This document shows, one piece after another, positions 10,240 through 18,751 of a stretch of 64,000 nt of DNA (position 1 is the stretch's first letter; the number at the start of each line of letters is the position of its first letter). The notes below the pieces were generated by a model that saw nothing but the letters and a program-made list of their open reading frames with translations, did no database searches and was not told where the DNA came from. Both the position numbers and the translations under genes were made by a program. This DNA comes from Actinomadura cremea (lineage in GTDB: Bacteria; Actinomycetota; Actinomycetes; Streptosporangiales; Streptosporangiaceae), in NCBI RefSeq assembly GCF_014648495.1, contig NZ_BMRF01000001.1, positions 62,001 to 126,000 on the forward strand, given 5' to 3'.

Positions 10240-10940
10240 GATTCCTGTTCCGGGTCGAATGGCTCAGGCCGCCGGGTGCCTGCTGGGCGAGGCTGCCCCT
10301 CGCCCAGGCTCCGCCCACGTCCTCCCTCCCCCTACGGGCGCCCCTGGGCGAGATTCTCCGCGCCGCCGGCGCCGCACTGCTGCTGGGCCGTGCACGCGAA
10401 CGTCGCACGGCGCGGCAGCCTATGTCCTGCCCTGGACAACGGCGTCGAGTTGCACGGCGACCACCTACTGGTGGCCGCCGGACGACGCCCGCGCGTGGCC
10501 GGGATCGGCCTGGAGATCGTCGGCGTGGAAGCCAGCGGGCACAGATTCCGGTCGACGCGTAGCTACGGGCCAAGAGCGGCACGGCTAACCCGGTAAGGCC
10601 ATCTACGATGGCCTTACCGGTCGTCGTCTACACCGACCCGCAGGCGGCCGCGGTTGGCGCCAGCCAGGGCCGGTTCACTGCCACCGCCCCGGTGTCGGAG
10701 GTGCCCAGGACCATCACCTACTCCCACACCTACGCCCGATCCAACGGATCCTGCCCCTGCTGTCCGACGGCGATTGACTGACCGCGCCCCACGCGCTTGG
10801 CCCTGAGGCCAGCGATTGGCTGCAGCGGGCCACCCACGCCATTCGCGCGTGGGCCTGCTCGCGGTGCTGCGCGACACCACTCAGCCCTCCCGAATCCCCC
10901 CGAGATTTACCGTGTCGCCGCAGCCCTCAAGGCACCCCAT
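10240..10940 (+). pseudogene. Decayed pyridine nucleotide-disulfide oxidoreductase (mercuric/mycothione reductase-like)
   Basis: Scattered over several frames is the C-terminal half of an FAD/NAD(P)-dependent disulfide oxidoreductase. About 10360-10560 reads as the NAD-domain end (LGEILRAAGAALLLG, then LDNGVELHGDHLLVAAGRRP). From 10608 another frame gives the dimerisation-domain start (LPVVVYTDPQAAAVGAS, then VSEVPRTITYSHTYA) and stops at 10779-10781. From about 10780 a further frame continues with text equivalent to LGPEASDWLQQAT and the usual C-terminal tail to about 10940. The redox-active CxxxxC half and FAD site are missing, so the gene is dead. The sequence break near 10590 coincides with a perfect inverted repeat. 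Confidence 0.65.
10590..10620. repeat. Perfect 14-bp inverted repeat with 3-base spacer
   Basis: CCGGTAAGGCCATC, spacer TAC, then its exact reverse complement. It sits exactly where the two oxidoreductase fragments meet, so it does not belong to the ancestral gene and marks an insertion, a fold-back duplication or a small palindromic element. Confidence 0.8.
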
Positions 10941-10970
10941 AACACGATCACAGAGACGCACGCCTCGTCG

Positions 10971-11002
10971 TGATCCGTCTGCTCAATCAAGCAGGCGGAT
11001 CA
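10971..11002. repeat. Hairpin with 13-bp arms
   Basis: TGATCCGTCTGCT, a 6-base loop CAATCA, then AGCAGGCGGATCA; the arms pair with a single G-T wobble. It could act as a bidirectional stop between the helicase side and the minus-strand operon. Confidence 0.6.
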
Positions 11003-11333
11003 TGGCGACAACCTCAGGGTGACCGGCTTGCGGTATGGGGCGAACCCGTTTCGCAGTGCTCACCTGCTCGGCAGTCCTGACGGCGGACTCGGCGGCCGTT
11101 TGCTCAGCGTCGTCCTTGGCCCCTGCGCGGTTACTTAGGCCTCCATTGCATGGCGAGGCTCGCCGGGCGTCGGCCAGCCACGAATCGTCCCCGCCGGGCG
11201 TAGCGTACACGGGCCTCATGGCAGGCCTGGCCGCGACGTTCCGGCGTCGCGTACGTGCCGCCGCACGCACGAATAAGACCCTGGCGGCGAGGGCCGTTCA
11301 CGCGTATGGGAAGCCGCTTCCGTGTTTCCTGTT

Positions 11334-11351
11334 TCACCCGGGCCCGGGTGA
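11334..11351. terminator. Perfect 18-bp palindrome after the DruA-like gene
   Basis: TCACCCGGGCCCGGGTGA lies 34 bases beyond the stop of the minus-strand gene that ends at 11385. Position and symmetry fit a terminator or a protein-binding palindrome; there is no T-run. Confidence 0.4.
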
Positions 11352-11384
11352 CGGGTGACGCCGCGCCGCGCGTCCCAAGCCTCC

Positions 11385-13364
11385 TCAAAAAAGGGTGTCC
11401 TCCGGATCAGGCAGGAGCGGGAGAGTAACGCGAGCACCGTGGCTTACAGGGCGGTCAACGTGGTGCCGGGATACTTTCGCCAGCACGTCCTGCGACTGGA
11501 TGCGGCGCGCGAGCCAGCGTCGCATCCACCAGCCGGAGATCTTTTCTATATCATCGTCAGCTTCCGGAGAAAAAATGTAGTCCGGTTCGTCTTCCGCGTC
11601 GATCAGGTACGGGAGAAGATTACTGACCAGGCTGACCCCGTATACGATGCGCTGCCGACCGTGCTGAAGCAGCACGTCCGCGGGCCAGCCAAGCAAATCT
11701 AGTCCCGCCCTGACCTTGCGCAGTTTCGGGTTCACTCCCTCGCCGAAAATGCTGTTGACGCGGACGCCGGTCTTGCTTTGCTCGGCCAACCGGACCAGCG
11801 CAGTGACCGACTCGGTGGACAGGTGAGATGTTCCGTACGATTTGGACCTGCCGAGTTCGCAGAACCGGATGTCCGCCGTGCCCCCCAGGACCTCAGCTGG
11901 CACCCGGATCCGGTTGTACTGGCTCGATCCCGAGCCATATAGCGAGGTCGTGCCAAGAAACACGAGGTTGGTGCGACGCTGGATGGGGCGGCCCGCCATG
12001 GCGGAGGCGATCTCACTCTCATACCCAGAGTACTTGTCTCGATAGGCGCGCACGGCGGCCGGGCTAGCCGCCAGCATGCTGACAAGTTTCCCGCCGAGGA
12101 TCGCGTTGTAAGGGGCGACCGCTCCGCATACCGAGAGGTCGGCGATCTCGGTGCCAACTGACTCGGCTTTCGCGCGGCGGAGTATCGCGGCGATCGCGCG
12201 CCGTCCCTGGGGGTCTACGAGGGCCTTGCGGAGTCCGTCGCCGGTCGGGTTTGGCGACAGAAACGGGATGAGGGCAGCGCGAGCGCGCAGGAGGTCGGCC
12301 AGCGCCAGGCACCGTTTGCTGCGGAACAGGTCTGTCTCGGCCCGCTGTTGCCATGTGGCGGTGTTCCCCTTGGACTTGCTCTTGAAGTCGGCCTGGCGCA
12401 CGAATCGGTGATGGTCACGCCGTCTGGCCTGGGCCTCCTTAACCAACTGTTCGATCGACTCCGGCGTCGGAGCGTCCCACAGGGACGGCCAGTACAGGCC
12501 GTCCTGGAGAAGGTCGTCCACATAGAGCTCGCTGAGCCCACGTTCCAGTCGCCTGGCGGCCCATCGGGCCATGCGGGGGGTCGGCTCGTCGACCAGCCCA
12601 GCAAGGAAGGGTTCGGGCTGCCAGCCTATCCAGTGATCTCGTTCGCTGATCTGGACGATGGCGCTGCTAAGCGCCGCGATCCCTATGACTGGGTGAAACG
12701 GCGCGGCCCGGTCACGGACCAGTAGCGGTAGGGCTCGGCCCGGGGTGGTGGCGTAGTAGTTGGTCCACGTGTGGCGGAAGTACCGCCAGATGTCGGTCAG
12801 AAGCAGGCCAGTGTGCTGGCACCGCTCACCTGTGGCGACCGGCTGGATATAGGGGTCGACGGCTGCCCGTAGGGCCGACGGGTCAATGGTTGACTGTGTG
12901 GCGGCCTGCTCCAGTGCAACCTTCAACTCCCGGCCATCCCGCATCAGGCTAAAGACTGAGACGAACCTGCCGCGGAACTCACGGGGTCTCTCCATGGCGG
13001 CGACGAACCGGCGCACCGAAGGCTGCGACAACTGCTCGTTCCGCCTGACCAGTTCCTGCCTGCGTACCCGCTCCTTCTCCACTGCGGGATCGGCCACGGA
13101 TGCCTCCGGCAGAACCCACACCTCGCCGTCCGCGCGGACTGCCCAGCCTTGCCCTGCAAGATCACAAAGAACATGCGCGGCCGCGGTCAAGTTCGCCTGC
13201 CCGACACTGACGCAGGCACGCCTGGCTGCCTCGACATCCGTGTCGACGCCGTCCGGGGACTCGGAGATCGCTCGGGCTAGGCCAGTGAAAGCCGCCCGCT
13301 CGGCCTGGCCCCACGCCGCCGGGGCAGAAAGCAGGTACCAGTTGTCGTCTGTCATCTCACCCAT
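11385..13364 (-). CDS. DUF4338 / DruA-like protein (Druantia component)
   Basis: A 659-residue soluble protein. The N-terminal 100 residues look like a winged-helix region. A conserved block follows (RRFVAAMERPREFRGRF, FSLMRDGRELK), then a DUF4338-like core (LLTDIWRYFRHTWTNYY, LLVRDRAAPFHPVIGIAAL, RDHWIGW) and a C-terminal core (CGAVAPYNAILGGKLVSML, TTSLYGSGSSQYNR, YGTSHLS). From memory these match long DruA-type proteins of Druantia; the single-domain DruA is about 400 aa, so this is an extended version. The ATG at 13364 overlaps the end of the GHKL gene by 8 bases, so the two are translationally coupled. It converges on the helicase operon from 1.5 kb away. Function in Druantia is not established; DNA binding is inferred. 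Confidence 0.65.
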   Translation of the reverse strand: MGEMTDDNWYLLSAPAAWGQAERAAFTGLARAISESPDGVDTDVEAARRACVSVGQANLTAAAHVLCDLAGQGWAVRADGEVWVLPEASVADPAVEKERVRRQELVRRNEQLSQPSVRRFVAAMERPREFRGRFVSVFSLMRDGRELKVALEQAATQSTIDPSALRAAVDPYIQPVATGERCQHTGLLLTDIWRYFRHTWTNYYATTPGRALPLLVRDRAAPFHPVIGIAALSSAIVQISERDHWIGWQPEPFLAGLVDEPTPRMARWAARRLERGLSELYVDDLLQDGLYWPSLWDAPTPESIEQLVKEAQARRRDHHRFVRQADFKSKSKGNTATWQQRAETDLFRSKRCLALADLLRARAALIPFLSPNPTGDGLRKALVDPQGRRAIAAILRRAKAESVGTEIADLSVCGAVAPYNAILGGKLVSMLAASPAAVRAYRDKYSGYESEIASAMAGRPIQRRTNLVFLGTTSLYGSGSSQYNRIRVPAEVLGGTADIRFCELGRSKSYGTSHLSTESVTALVRLAEQSKTGVRVNSIFGEGVNPKLRKVRAGLDLLGWPADVLLQHGRQRIVYGVSLVSNLLPYLIDAEDEPDYIFSPEADDDIEKISGWWMRRWLARRIQSQDVLAKVSRHHVDRPVSHGARVTLPLLPDPEDTLF

Positions 13365-14895
13365 TCATGAAAGTAGCGAGCACGTCCGCCCAAGTCTGCC
13401 TGAAACGCCGACCGTTCACGCGCCCGGCCCGAGGCCATGTGCTGACCTCCGCGCGCGCCGCTGCGAGGACGGTCAGGGCGACCTGCTTGGCAACATCCTG
13501 ATCCCTGGGCGACTCGCTCATGGCTAGCGGACCGTACAGATCCCGATACAGAGGGTGGCGATGGTTCAACAGGAGCGACAATTGCCCGTCCCGCACCACG
13601 ATGTCGAAGGCCTGGGTGTTGGGGAGGTCGGTTACGACGATCTGATAAGGACCGGAACTGGCTGCCTTCCTGTGCCGACTGGCGTCGAGGACGTGTCCAA
13701 CGCCCTCCGGGATAGCGTCCTTCCGCGGGGGCATCGGCGGGAGCGCCGCATCCGCCCGTCCCGCCTGCTTTTCCGCTGCGCCGAGCGGGACTACCGACCT
13801 GACCATCTCGAACTGTCTACGCACCCGGTTGTTGAGGGCTCGCGCGATGGGCTCCAGGTCCGACCCGAGCATCTCCAGCAAATCTCTGCGTGGCGAGATC
13901 GCCTGCTTGGAATTCGTGATCCCGAACAGTTCGTCGAGCGCTGGTTCGAAGCTAACCTCGCACCGCCACCAGTCATCGTAGTTCTCGCGCCTTTTCTCAC
14001 CCATGAAGAACCAGCCGCGGTCGATTTCGCGACCGGCGCGCACCACCGATACGCATGGCGCGTTCGTGACCCCACGCACCTTTTTCTCTTCCACCGAAAG
14101 GTCGTGCCATTTGTCAACGGGAAGCTGGCTGAAGCGGACGGATATTTTTCCTTTTTTACAGGAGCCAGGGACACGATAGATGAGAGTTTCTCCAAATTGT
14201 CTCCCCCCCGTCCACGCCGAGCCGTCCAGCAGGCACAGCGGGTCGTGCGCGAGAACTTCTCTGCCGTTTATAGTCAGACGAAGGTCGGATATTAGAAAGT
14301 GGCGATATATTCTGCCCAGATCTTCTTCGAGTCTCCTCGCCAGTGCTGAAGGCCGGCGGTATTCCACCCGGTCGCACCGGAGTAGACGCACGAGGGTGCC
14401 ACTTGCCGCAGTGCTCCCTGGTGGGCGCGGGACCGCCTGCACGCAGGGCAGGGCATCCTCGCCCCGGACAGTAATCTGGTCGAGGTCCAGCACGCTACGA
14501 AGACACTGTGACCCCCGCCACGTGTACACCTCGACCCTCCTGCCGCGACTAAGAGTTCCGTTCGGCAGCCCCATCCCGTAGCGGCCCAGCGAGGACCGGT
14601 CGTTGAACCTGCTCGAGCCGCCGAACATTAGAGCCGTAGCTAGGGTATCCGCATCCATTCCCTCGCCGTCATCGGTTACCGCGATCTCGACGGGCATCCG
14701 AGAGTCCCTCCCGGACGACAACTCCACTTCCACGTTACCGGCGCCAGCCTGAATCGAATTGTCGATAAGCTCCGCCATGACCAGAGCGGTGCTCTTATAT
14801 CCCGTGTCCCGCGTAGCCAGAAGAAAGTTGAGGGGATTAACCAGGCCCTGCACATGCCTCACGATAGAATCCTGTCCAGGGAGTTCGCGTGTCAT
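13357..14895 (-). CDS. GHKL-type ATPase (Hsp90/MutL/MORC-like) paired with DruA-like protein
   Basis: Start taken at ATG 14895, which has AAAGGAA upstream; an in-frame ATG at 14937 has no ribosome site. The 512-residue product has a complete Bergerat ATP fold at its N-terminus: N box ELIDNSIQAG (E42, D45, N46), G1 box TDDGEGM (D75-M80), and G2 box SLGRYGMGLPNG (about 103-113). The region about residues 185-330 resembles the transducer-like second domain; the rest is unrecognised. No histidine-kinase H box is present, so this is a MORC/MutL-like clamp ATPase rather than a sensor kinase. Related ATPases have been described next to helicases and nucleases in restriction-like loci (Iyer, Abhiman and Aravind, MORC/MutL work). 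It is followed with an 8-base overlap by the DruA-like gene. Likely an ATP-gated DNA clamp in defence (inference). Confidence 0.8.
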   Translation of the reverse strand: MTRELPGQDSIVRHVQGLVNPLNFLLATRDTGYKSTALVMAELIDNSIQAGAGNVEVELSSGRDSRMPVEIAVTDDGEGMDADTLATALMFGGSSRFNDRSSLGRYGMGLPNGTLSRGRRVEVYTWRGSQCLRSVLDLDQITVRGEDALPCVQAVPRPPGSTAASGTLVRLLRCDRVEYRRPSALARRLEEDLGRIYRHFLISDLRLTINGREVLAHDPLCLLDGSAWTGGRQFGETLIYRVPGSCKKGKISVRFSQLPVDKWHDLSVEEKKVRGVTNAPCVSVVRAGREIDRGWFFMGEKRRENYDDWWRCEVSFEPALDELFGITNSKQAISPRRDLLEMLGSDLEPIARALNNRVRRQFEMVRSVVPLGAAEKQAGRADAALPPMPPRKDAIPEGVGHVLDASRHRKAASSGPYQIVVTDLPNTQAFDIVVRDGQLSLLLNHRHPLYRDLYGPLAMSESPRDQDVAKQVALTVLAAARAEVSTWPRAGRVNGRRFRQTWADVLATFMNG

Positions 14896-15147
14896 TCTCT
14901 CTCGGTTCCTTTCGGTTTGCCAATAACGTGAACCCATGCTTGTTTCTGCACTGCATCCCCCACATTATATTGCCGCAATCCCCGACGTCGAGCAACGCCG
15001 ACATTGCCATTCTCGCAATTAATGCGATTCTGGTCATTTCCGGCAAGAGTCGTAAGTCGGTACGCGTCCTAACAGCTTCTGTGAGCTGGTCAGGTCCTGC
15101 CGGTGTGCCCGATTTAATCTCGGTGACTTGACTGTCGATCACGGTGG

Positions 15148-16300
15148 GGTGTCCGCCGCTCAACCACCGTCGTATGAACAGCTGGTGGCGTTGGTGGTGG
15201 AGTTGTCGGCCCGGCCGGAGGAGACGCCCGCGCGGCTGGCCGAGGCGGACGCCCGGATCGCTGAGTTTGGGCGCAGTTGGGCAAGAACTCTTCCAATATT
15301 TCCAAGCCGCCGCCCTCGAACGGGCAAGCCAAGCCGGCGCCCAGGTTGCCGCGTGATAAGGGCGGGCGGCGGTCGGGTGGGCAGGCCGGGCGCAGGGGGC
15401 AGACGCTGTGTCAGGTCACCGGTCCCGATCGGCGCTGGCAGCATGTGCCTCGGTGCTGCCCTGGCCGGGGCGCTCGAGGTCTTGGTGGAACGGCGGCGGG
15501 TGTTCGACATTGCGCCGATCGAGGTGACCAAGCTTCAGTTGGCCAAGCGCCGGTGCGGGCACGGGTCGGTGACCAGCGTGAAGGCACCGGCGCAGTAGGG
15601 CCCGAACGTCGCCGCGATCGTCATCCATCTCTACGTGGGTCAGTTCCTGTCCACAGACCGCACCGCCAAGGCCCTAGCCAAGTTGTTCGGCACCCCGATC
15701 TCAGCCGGACAGCCGCGGCGATGACCGCACGGGCCGCAGCCGACCCCGCCGCCTTCACCGCCCGGACGCGCGGGCGGCTCTTCCGGGCGCCGGTGGCGCA
15801 CTTCGACGAGACCGCGTTGCTGGTCACGGGCCGACTGCACCTGGGTGCACTCGGCTTCCACCGGCGAGTACACCCCGATCACGGTGCACGACAAGCGCGG
15901 CCCCGGGCCGGCGCCGCTGGCGTCCTGCCGCACTTCATTGGCGTGGCCGTGCACGACGGCTGGGCGCCCTATGACACCTACACCAGGCCACCCACGCTCG
16001 CTGCAACGCCCACCTGCTGCGCGAACTGCGGGCCGTCCTCGACCATCACCACGCCGGCGGCGGTGTAGGTTTCTGGTTTTGGGGCCGAGCAGGCCGCCGA
16101 CGCGCTGCGCACCATAAAGCGTCTGGTGGATGAGGGGCTCATTCGTGACAGCACCTTGAACGGCATCGACACGGTCAAGTTGACCGCCGCCAAGCACGCC
16201 TTCCGGTCCGCCGCCCGCCTGGGCGCCAAAGCGACCGCAGTCCGCCACCGACCTGTAGAAAGACCACAACGCTCTGGCCCGCCGACTGCTGGACCGTCCC
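15148..16300 (+). pseudogene. Degenerate IS66-family transposase (TnpC)
   Basis: Reading across three frames recovers an IS66 TnpC: N-terminal leucine-zipper-like SYEQLVALVVELSA, the SSNISKPPPSNGQAKPAP linker, the zinc-ribbon region around 15460-15595 (VERRRVFDIAPIEVT), YVGQFLSTDRTAKALAKLFG, DDE region AHFDETALLVTGRLH, GVAVHDGWAPYDTYT, and a helical part to about 16290 (LARRLLDR). There are at least four frameshifts and an in-frame stop near 15596, and the final catalytic-E region is missing. Non-functional remnant, directly upstream of the GHKL gene promoter. Confidence 0.85.
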
Positions 16301-16309
16301 CACACCCAG

Positions 16310-16441
16310 ACCGGCGTCATGGGCGAACCTCTCCTGGCCGCGGGGATCGCGATCGAACAGCACCGCCAGCTGCTCGGCCAACTCTAGGCTGGTTCGGATC
16401 CGCGCCGGATCGATGGAAACCACCCGCACCACCCCGGGCAT
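16310..16441 (-). pseudogene. N-terminal fragment of a helix-turn-helix protein
   Basis: The minus strand from an ATG at 16441 reads VSIDPARIRTSLELAEQLAV and then RFAHDAGLGVGTVQQ, a pattern like the N-terminal HTH of actinomycete regulators. The frame runs into the IS66 remnant and loses sense, so only the first 45 or so residues remain. Could also be chance high-G+C reading. Confidence 0.3.
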
Positions 16442-16591
16442 TCGGAATCATTCGGAATCCCAGCAAACACCCCCGGCCTCCACCAGGCCACCCGAACGGG
16501 ATCACCCGTCATCGCCGAACGGCATCGAACCCGAATGATCCATCGGCACATGCTGCTCTCACCCCGCACCAAACCGAAGGGACCCACCGCG

Positions 16592-16798
16592 GTGAGCAGC
16601 AACCTCCACCCCCGCCACAACGACCTCCAGCCCGGCCACGACCAGCCGGGCGAGCCCGACGCCCCGCGCGATGTACTGGCCGCCCTGATCACCACGGCCA
16701 CCGCCACCTGGCAGGCCACCCTCCGCCTGACGATCGTCTGCACCGCGCTCGCGCTGCCGGCCACCGTCATCCTCGTCCTGTTCCTGCTCATCCGATGA
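16592..16798 (+). CDS. Small single-pass membrane protein, first of a three-gene overlapping unit
   Basis: GTG 16592 is preceded by GAAGGGA at 16576-16582. The 68-residue product has a polar, histidine/proline-rich N-terminus and one C-terminal membrane segment (about residues 44-67, with ALALPATVILVLFLLIR at the end). Its stop overlaps the next start in an ATGA arrangement. I do not recognise a family; the overlaps with the next two genes are the best evidence that it is real. Confidence 0.5.
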   Translation: MSSNLHPRHNDLQPGHDQPGEPDAPRDVLAALITTATATWQATLRLTIVCTALALPATVILVLFLLIR

Positions 16799-17067
16799 CC
16801 ACGCCCGATCGAGCGCGCACGAACCGCGACCGCACGACCCCGGCCGACGTCCTCCACCGGGCATCGGCCGGGGCGGGCGGTCCGGCTTTCCTCGCCACCC
16901 GGCCCCCGCACGCTCCCGGGCCGTCGGTGGTCACCAGCCGCCCCCGTAGTGGGAGTGCACGATCGCGGCGGCGTCGGCCGCGACCGCGGCGGTCCTGGGA
17001 AGTGCGGGTGACCTCGATCGAATCGGACGTGGTCCATCCGAACATCACGCGCGTCTATGTGAGGTGA
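16795..17067 (+). CDS. 90-aa basic protein, middle gene of the overlapping unit
   Basis: ATG 16795 overlaps the stop of the upstream gene (ATGA), and its own TGA overlaps the GTG of the pentapeptide gene (GTGA). The product is arginine/proline-rich with an RSRRRRPRPRRS patch and ends in SIESDVVHPNITRVYVR. No recognised domain. Without the two 4-base overlaps I would have dismissed it as a high-G+C open frame. Confidence 0.4.
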   Translation: MTTPDRARTNRDRTTPADVLHRASAGAGGPAFLATRPPHAPGPSVVTSRPRSGSARSRRRRPRPRRSWEVRVTSIESDVVHPNITRVYVR

Positions 17068-18446
17068 GTGAATCCGCGGACCTGCCCATGGAATTTTCGG
17101 AGCCCTTGGCTCCGCCCGCCGAGGAGTCCGCAGGGTCTGCGGTGCCGCAGACCCTCGTGCCGACCCCCGACGAGGTGAACAGTCTCCCCGCCGATCGGCG
17201 GCTGGAACTCCTGGAACTGCAACGTCAGCGCGAGGACACCGAGCGTGAGCGGCGGCGGCAGAGCAAGCACCAGTGGTTCAACAGCATCGGCATTCTGATC
17301 GGTGTCCTTGCCGTCATCGCCGGTCTGATCACCAGCTTCATCACCTGGCGCATCGGCCAAGACCAGCTGAGCGCCACCAGAGAAGGACAGGTCACCGACC
17401 GCTACGCCAAGGCGGTCGAGCAGCTCAGCTCGGATGAGCGCGAGGTTCGTACTGCCGCCGTCTTCGCCTTGGAACGCATCGGCCGCGACTCGCCTCGGGA
17501 CCGGCGTGCCATCACCCATGTCCTGGCCGCGTACATCCGCGAACGCGACCCCGAGCCGAAGGTTCAAGACGACGCGCTCCCCCCTGAGCCCGATGTGGAT
17601 GTCGCTTCTGCCCTCACCGCCCTGGGGCGTCTGCACAAATCGCTCAGGACCCCTTTTGAGGTTGACCCCCTCGCCCTTCAAAAGATCCGCGTACCCGGCG
17701 CTCGTCTCCGGCTCGCGAGCCTATACGAAGCGGACCTCAGCGAAGCGAACCTGCACGATGTGACGCTAAACAGCGTTGACATGCGCACGGCGGAACTGAC
17801 TAGCGCACACCTAAGCTCGGCCAACCTGGAAAAGGTAGACCTGCGTGGAGCAAACCTGAGTAACGCGAACCTGAACGGGGCGACCCTGATTGACACTAAT
17901 GCACGTGACGCGTACTTGTCATCCATAGATCTTAGCGGCGCTAATATCTTCAACGTTGACTTTCAGGGCGCCGATCTGAGCTTTGCATACCTGAGCGATG
18001 CGTCCATGAGTGGATGGCTCGGCATTGCCGATATAAAAGACGCTTTGGACTACTCGAAGGAGCGCAATACGGATCGGGTGAACCTGAGCCGAGCCGACCT
18101 AGATATGGCGGACCTGTCCGAAGCGTACATGCCCCTGGCGATCGCCGTCGGCGCCCGCTTTCGCAGCGCCAAGCTCCGCAAAGCCAACCTGCTATTTGCA
18201 GACATGCGCATGGCGGACCTGATCGGAGCGGACCTGTCCGGGGCGAAGCTGTTCAAAGCAAAACTGTCCGGAGCGGACCTGTCCGGAGCGGACCTCTCCG
18301 GAGCAGACCTCTCCGGAGCAGACCTCTCCGAAGCAGACCTCTCCGAAGCAAATCTGAGCGGGGCAACATTGAAAGGCATCAAAGGGATGACCACAGCCGA
18401 GGTACGTGAAATCGCTCGTACCGACGCGACTACCCGCTTCAGTTAA
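17064..18446 (+). CDS. Membrane-anchored pentapeptide-repeat protein
   Basis: GTG 17064 (overlapping the previous stop); an alternative start is ATG 17088. The product is 460 aa: an acidic N-terminal tail, a charged coiled-coil-like stretch (LELLELQRQREDTERERRR, about 48-66), one membrane segment (about 72-95), a short helical domain (residues 110-180, with RYAKAVEQLSSDEREVRTAA and the SPRDRRAI motif), then from about 210 to 445 tandem pentapeptide repeats of the A(D/N)LXX type, becoming almost perfect ADLSG units at 18230-18350. The repeats should form a right-handed quadrilateral beta-helix facing the cytoplasm. The same architecture occurs in the minus-strand gene at 24532-25443. Function unknown; scaffold or DNA-mimic roles are known for the fold, not shown here. 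Confidence 0.85.
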   Translation: MSESADLPMEFSEPLAPPAEESAGSAVPQTLVPTPDEVNSLPADRRLELLELQRQREDTERERRRQSKHQWFNSIGILIGVLAVIAGLITSFITWRIGQDQLSATREGQVTDRYAKAVEQLSSDEREVRTAAVFALERIGRDSPRDRRAITHVLAAYIRERDPEPKVQDDALPPEPDVDVASALTALGRLHKSLRTPFEVDPLALQKIRVPGARLRLASLYEADLSEANLHDVTLNSVDMRTAELTSAHLSSANLEKVDLRGANLSNANLNGATLIDTNARDAYLSSIDLSGANIFNVDFQGADLSFAYLSDASMSGWLGIADIKDALDYSKERNTDRVNLSRADLDMADLSEAYMPLAIAVGARFRSAKLRKANLLFADMRMADLIGADLSGAKLFKAKLSGADLSGADLSGADLSGADLSEADLSEANLSGATLKGIKGMTTAEVREIARTDATTRFS

Positions 18447-18573
18447 CCCCGCCCCCAAGGCTCGGTTCGTCGCCCGCCGAGCGTTCGATCGTAAGGAACC
18501 CCGCGTCAGAGCCAGGTTCGTTGGGGCTTCGGCGTTGCTACCGGGACCCGAATTCTTCTTACCAAATGAGTGA

Positions 18574-18720
18574 ATGAGATCACGCGCCCGGACGTGGGCC
18601 GCCCTCACCGAGATGGCCGGCATCGACGACGACCTGTACCCAGCTTCCGGCACGCGTTCGGTGGATTTCGTCACGCGTTCAGTGGATTTCGTGACGCCGG
18701 TCGCATCACCCTTTTCGTGA
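18574..18720 (+). CDS. Small open frame containing a repeated RSVDFVT motif
   Basis: ATG 18574 to TGA 18718-18720, 48 aa. The first half (TWAALTEMAGIDDDLYPAS) looks like real protein; then a 21-bp tandem DNA repeat encodes RSVDFVT twice. It lies 31 bases upstream of the zinc-ribbon gene on the same strand. No ribosome site is obvious. It may be the C-terminal remnant of a longer gene. Confidence 0.3.
   Translation: MRSRARTWAALTEMAGIDDDLYPASGTRSVDFVTRSVDFVTPVASPFS
18651..18692 (+). repeat. Two tandem 21-bp repeats with TTCGTSACG motifs
   Basis: Two adjacent copies of CACGCGTTCGGTGGATTTCG plus T, differing at one base. The TTCGTSACG core recurs at the repeat junction, at the end of the second copy, at about 18714-18722, and inverted at about 18729-18737, just before the GTG at 18752. 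This may be an operator or iteron-like cluster or simply repeated coding DNA. Confidence 0.6.
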
Positions 18721-18751
18721 CGATGGTGCGTGACGAAAAAGGGGGCGGGCG

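Larger units (their letters stand above)
10941..11384. other. Gene-poor region between the convergent halves of the defence island
   Basis: No supported gene. Two strong inverted repeats (10971-11002 and 11334-11351) lie here. A minus-strand frame ending near 10983 finishes with a protein-like tail (GHPEVVAMIRLLD) but the rest is not convincing. Confidence 0.4.

Noticed and set aside
1-14937. Classification of the left island as DISARM
   Set aside because: No DNA methyltransferase, DrmB or phospholipase-D gene is present, and the helicase is too long for DrmA.
14940-15127. Possible small minus-strand gene upstream of the GHKL gene
   Set aside because: The frame is open but overlaps the promoter region, has no ribosome site and runs into the IS66 remnant; I treat it as leader or promoter DNA.
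15148-16300. Functional IS66 element
   Set aside because: Only TnpC-like text is present, with multiple shifts and a missing C-terminus, and no TnpA/TnpB genes or terminal repeats were found.
18230-18350. CRISPR-like regular repeat
   Set aside because: The 15-base periodicity is coding DNA for pentapeptide units, with no spacers.
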